64,000 nt of DNA, taken from positions 1 through 64,000 of the forward strand of contig DUZS01000009.1 in the NCBI GenBank assembly GCA_013349405.1, read 5' to 3'. How positions within the stretch are numbered: position 1 is the stretch's first letter; each line of letters starts with the position of its first letter. Both the position numbers and the translations under genes were made by a program. This DNA is from Desulfuromonadales bacterium (GTDB lineage Bacteria > Desulfobacterota > Desulfuromonadia > Geobacterales > Pseudopelobacteraceae). Below the pieces are notes generated by a model. That model ran no database searches. It had not been told where the DNA came from and saw only the letters and a list, made by a program, of their open reading frames with translations. Shown here piece by piece: positions 58,223 to 64,000 of this stretch.

Positions 58223-60626
58223 GATTTTCCTCCACTGCTTCAACTGAACTATTCGGAACATTTTGGCCCCAGAGGGTCCGTTTAATCTCATCCACAAGTT
58301 TGCTGGTTATAAGAGGTTTCGATACATAGCCATCAAAACCTTGTGTCAGAAAACTTTCCTTTTCTTCGCGCATCGCGTGGGCGGTCATCGCAATGACCGG
58401 CAGATGGGCCGTCGTCCCCTGTTCATATCTGCGGATTTCACGCAGGGCTTCTTCGCCGGTCATGACCGGCATCCGAATGTCCATCAATACCAGATCGAAG
58501 CTGCCGCTCTCCAGTACGGCGAGGCATTCCCTGCCATTCTCTGCAACAATGCAGTCAAAGCCGAGCTTTTTAAGAAGCGCCGACCCGAACGTGATGCTGA
58601 CCTTGTCATCCTCCACGAACAGTATCCGGAGCTGCGGGCCGTCCCAGACGACGGCTGTTTTTGGGGTGATGCTTTCGAAAGAGGCGGCATCCCTGCCAAT
58701 GGTGAACGGCAGTGTCACGGTGAAACAGCTGCCGTTGTTCTGCGAGCTTTCAACCATAATTTCACCACCCATAATTTCCGCCAATCGACGACTGATAGTC
58801 AGCCCGAGACCGGTCCCTCCGAATTTTCTGCTGATGGAGCCGTCCCCTTGTGTAAACGGCAGGAAAACAGTCTCAAGACAGTCGGACGAGATACCAATTC
58901 CGGTGTCTCGTACCGCTATCTGAATAAGCACGTTTTTATCGTGTTGCTCCAAAAGCTCCGTTGATAGTGTCACACTCCCCTGCTGCGTGAACTTGATCGC
59001 ATTCCCCAGCAGATTGAGCAGTATCTGTTTGACCCGCAGTTGGTCACCCACCAAGAGATACGGGATCTCTGTGGCTAAAGACAGTTTCAGGTCAAGCTTC
59101 TTGTCAAATGCGGCGGTTTTTTGCATCAGGATGACATCGTTGATACAGCGATGCAGACTGAATTCTGCACATTCGACGCTGATTTTTCCCGCCTCGATCT
59201 TTGAAAGGTCAAGGATATCGCTTATCAGGGAGAGCAGGTTTGTACCGGACAGTTTGAGAGCAGCCACATACTCGCGCTGTTCCTTGTTCAGATCGGTCAT
59301 CTCCAAAAGCTGGGTCATGCCGAGCACGCCGTTCATCGGGGTGCGGATTTCATGGCTCATGTTGGCCAGGAACTGGCTCTTGGCGGTGTTGGCGGATTCG
59401 GCGCGTTCTTTTGTTTCCTCAAGTCGCGTCTGAATGACCTCGTATTCCTCAATCTGAATCCGCAGCATCTCTTCAGTCGCTTTCAGTTCATCATTTCGTT
59501 TGTGGAGTTCTTTTTCCCTGATATTCAGCGCATCGTCCTGCTGCCCCAGGGTTTCCAAAAGGTGATTAAAGCCACCGATCAGTTGCCCGATTTCGTTGTG
59601 GCTGGTAATTGGTAACGGTTGCCGGGGAAAGCCTGTAACCGGCATGGATGCCAGCAAGTCAATGGTGGTGAAAACCGGTGATAGCTGGCGGCGTAACATC
59701 AACCAGGTAGCACCACCCACCAGCAGGGAAAATATGCATGTGAAAAGCAGAATGCGTATCTGTATATTGTGGATTGGGGCAAAGGCTTCTTTAGCGGGTA
59801 GCGAGGTCGACACATACCAACCGGCTATGGGTACGCGTTTGACCGATGCTAACACTTCTACGCCGACGGGATTAACCAGAATACCAGATCCTTCGTATCC
59901 TTGAATAAATCTGTCAATCAACGGGTTTGCGCCAAGGGGAGAGACCGGAGTCATAATGCGACTCTTATCAGTTGCAGTAATAATCAGACGATGTTGTGGT
60001 GCAACAAGTAGAAATCCGCCGGTTTTGCCGTATCTGTTTTCAGAAACCTTGCCCAGAAAGCTGGGCTTGCTCAGGTCGGTTGCACCGACCAGGGCACCGA
60101 TAACCGTGCCCTGTTTGTCATGAATCGGCACCGTCATCGCGAAACTCGGAGCGACGACCCTCTTGCCGATGACAGGCTTGCCTAACGTCGCTTTACCTTC
60201 TTTCAGCGCGGCGGCTATATGGTCTTTGTCCATGTAATTGAGGCCGACCCTGCCGATGCACGGATTTTCGGCAATCGCAGTGCCGTCAAGGCGGGTGACG
60301 AAGATGCCGGCATTGAATAGAACCTGAAGAAGCGGGCGCAGTTCAATATGCTTCTGCAGTGCCGCCGGGTTATCGAGCAAGGGTGCGTCAATCTCACCGG
60401 CGATCGTTTTTAGCGCATTCATCCGTTCAGTCACATCTTCATTGACCGCAGCGGCAACAAATGAAGCCGTCGAGAACTGCTGTTCGCTCAAAAGGCGCAG
60501 ATTATTCCTGCGCAGCATCTGGCTGGCTATGAACGCCAGCGCCCAGATGCTGATCAAGAACATAGTCAGCGTAAAGATTGTCACTTTCCTCTTTATCGAC
60601 TGCTGCCTAAAGGTGCTAAAGTTCAT
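58215..60626 (-). CDS. membrane hybrid histidine kinase with dCache-like sensor and receiver
   Basis: 803 residues. TM1 (~16-36), a periplasmic dCache-like sensor (~40-290; SFAMTVPIHDKQGTVIGALVG), TM2 (~290-310), HAMP-like linker, coiled coil, HisKA (ANMSHEIRTPMNGVLGMTQ), HATPase (DTGIGISSDCLETVFLPF; GGTGLGLTISRRL) and a C-terminal receiver (FDLVLMDIRMPVMTG). This is the likely top of a phosphorelay to the two genes that follow. The (CTGT)10 repeat lies about 145 bp upstream of its start. Confidence 0.93.
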   Translation of the reverse strand: MNFSTFRQQSIKRKVTIFTLTMFLISIWALAFIASQMLRRNNLRLLSEQQFSTASFVAAAVNEDVTERMNALKTIAGEIDAPLLDNPAALQKHIELRPLLQVLFNAGIFVTRLDGTAIAENPCIGRVGLNYMDKDHIAAALKEGKATLGKPVIGKRVVAPSFAMTVPIHDKQGTVIGALVGATDLSKPSFLGKVSENRYGKTGGFLLVAPQHRLIITATDKSRIMTPVSPLGANPLIDRFIQGYEGSGILVNPVGVEVLASVKRVPIAGWYVSTSLPAKEAFAPIHNIQIRILLFTCIFSLLVGGATWLMLRRQLSPVFTTIDLLASMPVTGFPRQPLPITSHNEIGQLIGGFNHLLETLGQQDDALNIREKELHKRNDELKATEEMLRIQIEEYEVIQTRLEETKERAESANTAKSQFLANMSHEIRTPMNGVLGMTQLLEMTDLNKEQREYVAALKLSGTNLLSLISDILDLSKIEAGKISVECAEFSLHRCINDVILMQKTAAFDKKLDLKLSLATEIPYLLVGDQLRVKQILLNLLGNAIKFTQQGSVTLSTELLEQHDKNVLIQIAVRDTGIGISSDCLETVFLPFTQGDGSISRKFGGTGLGLTISRRLAEIMGGEIMVESSQNNGSCFTVTLPFTIGRDAASFESITPKTAVVWDGPQLRILFVEDDKVSITFGSALLKKLGFDCIVAENGRECLAVLESGSFDLVLMDIRMPVMTGEEALREIRRYEQGTTAHLPVIAMTAHAMREEKESFLTQGFDGYVSKPLITSKLVDEIKRTLWGQNVPNSSVEAVEENHG

Positions 60627-61078
<452 letters not shown>

Positions 61079-61303
61079 ATGTCACAAACAATTGCGGCTG
61101 TTTACAAAAGCGGCCATTTTATACCGCTTATGCCAGTGTATGATTTTAAGGATAATCAACCTGTTGAACTTCGAATTAAATTGTCTCAAAAGAAAGAACA
61201 TCCTTTAATGCGGTTTGTCGGCATAATAAATGATGAAGAAGCAACTGAACTAACTAATATTATTGAGGAAGAATTTGAAAAGGTAAATTTTGATGAGTGG
61301 TAG
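61079..61303 (+). CDS. antitoxin, DUF104/AF2212-like
   Basis: 74 residues. The start IAAVYKSGHFIPLMPV with DFKDNQPVELRI is the DUF104/AF2212-like pattern of VapB-type antitoxins. The acidic C-terminus (IIEEEFEKVNFDEW) would wrap the toxin. CGGAG precedes the ATG. It overlaps the PIN-domain toxin by 11 bp. Confidence 0.8.
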   Translation: MSQTIAAVYKSGHFIPLMPVYDFKDNQPVELRIKLSQKKEHPLMRFVGIINDEEATELTNIIEEEFEKVNFDEW

Positions 61304-61682
61304 AATATGTCTTGATACCAGTGCGGTGATCAAAATTTTTCGTAATGACCCACTATCAAAACATTTGTTGGCAAAATACTCTCGATACTCTCTTGCTGTA
61401 CCGGTGGTTGCCGAACTACTCTTTGCTGCGAAAAACTCTGCGAAGTCCATTGAAAACATTGAGATATATTCACAGTTTATCGATGCCTGCACGATAATTG
61501 GCACAACCAGAAAAACGGCGGAAATCTATTCTGATATTCGTTTACAACTTAAACGCAATGGCAAACCGATTCCAGAGAATGACATCTGGATTGCGGCAAT
61601 CTGCAAGGAACATAATTTGATGATTGCCACGGCAGACATTCATTTCTCATATATTGATGAACTTCAGCTATATTCCTGGTAA
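61293..61682 (+). CDS. PIN-domain toxin, VapC-like
   Basis: 129 residues from ATG 61293. Acidic catalytic residues are in ICLDTSAVIKIF, PVVAELLFAA, PENDIWIAAI and ATADIHF, the standard four of VapC RNases, which cleave tRNA or rRNA. It is translated with the antitoxin through an overlap. A standard type II toxin-antitoxin pair; its RNA target is unknown. Confidence 0.88.
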   Translation: MSGRICLDTSAVIKIFRNDPLSKHLLAKYSRYSLAVPVVAELLFAAKNSAKSIENIEIYSQFIDACTIIGTTRKTAEIYSDIRLQLKRNGKPIPENDIWIAAICKEHNLMIATADIHFSYIDELQLYSW

Positions 61683-61718
61683 CCAACTTACCGCCTCAAG
61701 CTCTATAAATCCAGCAAC

Positions 61719-63821
61719 CTAAATCCAGACCGAAGAACCAAACAAATTCGGGACCTGTTCCGCCGGAACAGGGCGACTGAATAAATATCCCTGCCCAACC
61801 AGGCAGCCGTGGGCAGAAAGAAAATCTCTTTGAACCTCATTCTCAATTCCTTCAGCGATAATGTTAAGTTCCAGACTTTCAGCCAGGGCAATGATTGCAG
61901 AAATCAGAGGAACTCTCTCGCTGACATCTGTAATGGCCGACACAAATGACTGATCAATCTTGAGAGTATCAACCGGCATGCTCTGCAAATACTGTAATGA
62001 TGAGTATCCAGTGCCAAAATCATCAATGGCAAGCGAAATTCCTGATTTCTTCAGCTCATTAAGCGTTATTGAAGCTGCCTCTGAGTCAAGCATCATCACA
62101 CCCTCGGTGATCTCTATCTGGAGTAACTGCGGCGCTATGCCGAAATGTTCGATTTCTTGACGAACAAAAGGCACCAGATCATTGTGAACAAGGCTCCTGC
62201 CGGATAGATTTACGGCAACCGGCACACCGCTTACTCCGGTGGCTTGCCATACGCTGATCTGTCGGCATACGTCACTGATTACCCAGCGGTCGATTTCACA
62301 GATCAGATTATTTTTTTCCGCAATCGGGATGAATACTCCCGGCGCTACAGACCCCAACATTGGATTATTCCAGCGGATTAACGCCTCAAGCCCCAGAATG
62401 CGTTGCGTAAGCAAATCAACTTGCGGCTGATAATGCATGGTGAACTCAGCTTTCGTAATAGCCATTCTCAGCTCTTTTTCCAGGTCGAGCTTGAATATGG
62501 CCGTTTCATGCATTTTCTGGTCAAAGTAGTAAAAGGTATTTTTCCCATTTTCCTTGGCTGAATACATCGCAATATCGGCGTGTTTGACCAACGTATCCGG
62601 ATCCGGTCCGTCATCAGGGAATATACTGATACCGATACTGGCGGTAACCACGACTTCTGATCCCACCAACTGCACGGGTCGGCGAATATTTTTTATAATG
62701 CGCTGCGCTATAATGGCAACATCGTCGCTATGTTTAAGGTGTTCAATAACAACCACGAATTCATCACCCCCGAGGCGCGCTACCATTCCTGCTGAAACAA
62801 AATCTATGCTGCGAACGCTCTCTTTCAGGCGCAGTGCCAGTTGCTGCAGCAGGCAATCACCGGCAGGATGGCCAAGGGTGTCATTGACCGCCTTAAATCC
62901 GTCGATGTCGATAAAAAGTATCGCATATCGGTTACTAATATTTTGCGGATCGGCATGAATCCGTTTGAGATGATCCTGAAAGAGCAGGCGGTTGGGCAGA
63001 CCGGTCAATGTGTCAATAAAAGCCAGGGTATGGATTTGGTTCTCCGCTGCTTTACGTTCTGATATATCCTGAATTGTTCCCTCCAGCCTTACTGGCGTAC
63101 CACGCAGATCAGTGATGACCGACGCCTCTGTATGGACAAAATAGGACTTATCGTTACCGAGTAGTAACTGATGATCGATGCTGTATGGTGCGTGGGAAGT
63201 AACCGCCAGATTGGTACTGTCCATTACCAGTTTTCTATCATCAGGATGGACCAATCTGATAAAGGCCTGGAACGAAGAATCAAAACCGGCTGGCTCAAAG
63301 TGAAAAACCTTCTGAATCTCTTCAGAAAACCACATTATGTCAGATTGTATTTCCCACTCCCATGAGCCCATGCCGGCGAGACTCTGGGCATGAGAAAGCC
63401 GTGTTGCATTTTTTTTCTGGTTTGAAAAAGCCCTGGCTGCCCGCATGAGAAAACTGATCCGGTAGCCGATCAATGACCAAGGTATCGGCTTGGCAATGAA
63501 ATCGGTGACTCCCAGGTCAAACGCACGCTGGATTGAAATAGCATCGTCGCATCCCGTCAGCATCATTATAGGGATTTCTGAAATGCCCGGTGTTTCCTTT
63601 AAACGAGCACAGACCTCGAAACCGTCCATACCGGGCATCAAGACATCAAGCAACAACAGGTCCGGCAGTACGTTTTCAAGGAGCATCAATGCCTGCTCAC
63701 CGCCTTCTGCCTCATCGAAGCTCATGCCGAGCGAATCAAGTACAGACCCCATCATCAAACGTACTGACGGATCATCATCAATAATCAAAACGTGATTGGT
63801 GGTATCGGATATCTGGTTCAT
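61719..63821 (-). CDS. REC-PAS-GGDEF-EAL c-di-GMP turnover regulator
   Basis: 700 residues. Receiver (1-130; DLLLLDVLMPGMDG), PAS/PAC (~145-265; VHPDDRKLV), GGDEF (~270-440) with intact LGGDEF, and EAL (~450-690) with LGLEALIRW and IDDFGTGYSSLQYL. Both catalytic centres look active. The I-site RxxD (RSID) is separated from GGDEF by five extra residues (SAGMV), which may weaken product inhibition. It may be controlled by the nearby kinases through its receiver. Confidence 0.93.
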   Translation of the reverse strand: MNQISDTTNHVLIIDDDPSVRLMMGSVLDSLGMSFDEAEGGEQALMLLENVLPDLLLLDVLMPGMDGFEVCARLKETPGISEIPIMMLTGCDDAISIQRAFDLGVTDFIAKPIPWSLIGYRISFLMRAARAFSNQKKNATRLSHAQSLAGMGSWEWEIQSDIMWFSEEIQKVFHFEPAGFDSSFQAFIRLVHPDDRKLVMDSTNLAVTSHAPYSIDHQLLLGNDKSYFVHTEASVITDLRGTPVRLEGTIQDISERKAAENQIHTLAFIDTLTGLPNRLLFQDHLKRIHADPQNISNRYAILFIDIDGFKAVNDTLGHPAGDCLLQQLALRLKESVRSIDFVSAGMVARLGGDEFVVVIEHLKHSDDVAIIAQRIIKNIRRPVQLVGSEVVVTASIGISIFPDDGPDPDTLVKHADIAMYSAKENGKNTFYYFDQKMHETAIFKLDLEKELRMAITKAEFTMHYQPQVDLLTQRILGLEALIRWNNPMLGSVAPGVFIPIAEKNNLICEIDRWVISDVCRQISVWQATGVSGVPVAVNLSGRSLVHNDLVPFVRQEIEHFGIAPQLLQIEITEGVMMLDSEAASITLNELKKSGISLAIDDFGTGYSSLQYLQSMPVDTLKIDQSFVSAITDVSERVPLISAIIALAESLELNIIAEGIENEVQRDFLSAHGCLVGQGYLFSRPVPAEQVPNLFGSSVWI

Positions 63822-63852
63822 GATGAGATACCTCCTTCATTGAAAATGTTAA

Positions 63853-64000
63853 TCAGGCAACACCCTCTTCGCAATACAACTGAAGCTGTTCCCTGGCGGT
63901 AAAATAGCCTTCCTCAATACTGGCAATCATTGACATGTCGGCAGGCAACTCCCCCTCCCGGCAGATACCCTCCAGTTCCTTGCAAACCTCTGCCACCCAG
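63853..64000 (-). CDS. C-terminus of probable Hpt-domain protein (partial)
   Basis: The minus strand is open from the right edge to a stop at 63853, 48 residues. It ends IASIEEGYFTARE and LYCEEGVA, and KELEGICREGELPADM fits the last helices of a histidine phosphotransfer domain. The His is off the window. It would fit as the missing phosphotransfer link between the hybrid kinases here and the REC-output protein. Assignment is tentative because only the tail is seen. Confidence 0.5.
   Translation of the reverse strand, partial: WVAEVCKELEGICREGELPADMSMIASIEEGYFTAREQLQLYCEEGVA

Overview
The window looks like chromosomal DNA of a Geobacter-like member of the Desulfuromonadia (Geobacterales/Desulfuromonadales). 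The basis is gene content and order: a Kdo/LPS-transport/rpoN/PTS block, an atypical type II secretion cluster of the kind linked to OxpG-dependent secretion in Geobacter, and a dense set of two-component and c-di-GMP proteins. No rRNA, tRNA, CRISPR array, prophage or insertion sequence was recognised. The only mobile-looking features are one VapBC-like toxin-antitoxin pair and a ~125-bp dispersed palindromic repeat present twice.

Left part (1-8.6 kb, mostly minus strand). The window opens inside a DUF4403-like exported protein, followed by an MFS transporter and a divergent single-domain PilZ protein. A minus-strand run follows: NtrC-type regulator, DsbC-like thioredoxin with an N-terminal CxxCH, small HExxH membrane protein, iron-sulfur flavoprotein. 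Upstream of that run are the cognate sensor kinase and prepilin peptidase PilD.

Envelope/sigma-54/PTS block (8.6-21.6 kb, minus strand). Transcription probably runs kdsB-pyrG-kdsA-kdsD-kdsC, then lptC-lptA-lptB-rpoN-hpf-hprK-rapZ-EIIA(Man)-ptsH-ptsI-pilD-kinase-regulator. Kdo synthesis, LPS export, sigma-54, ribosome hibernation and a PTS phosphorelay without sugar permease domains are in one directon. A good sigma-70-like promoter whose -35 lies inside a perfect palindrome precedes lptC.

Secretion and cell-division block (21.8-38.4 kb). A ParA-like ATPase with an unusual cysteine-rich C-terminal half is divergent from the Kdo genes. Then, all minus strand, come gspF, gspE, pilM/N/O/P-like genes, a secretin with a C-terminal cohesin domain, three prepilin-like proteins, and ftsE-ftsX-envC-ctp-yibQ.

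Central plus-strand block (38.5-47.8 kb). Enolase, glucose-6-phosphate isomerase, a PEP-synthase regulatory protein, an orphan OmpR-type regulator, a NapH-like 4Fe-4S membrane protein, a divergent RdgC-like protein, Obg and ProB, closed by a bidirectional terminator.

Right part (47.8-64 kb, mostly minus strand). A secreted coiled-coil protein with 60-bp coding repeats, the macromolecular-synthesis operon (rpsU-yqeY-cvpA-dnaG-rpoD), hisA-hisF-hisE, a three-gene phosphorelay cluster, a non-coding stretch with (CTGT)10, the toxin-antitoxin pair, a REC-PAS-GGDEF-EAL protein and the C-terminus of a probable Hpt protein.

The observations most worth following up are the covarying dispersed palindrome, the ParA fusion protein, the CxxCH-bearing DsbC-like protein, the cohesin-tailed secretin, the RdgC-like protein and the tetranucleotide repeat. 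All family assignments come from reading motifs and sequence patterns by eye; no database search was run.
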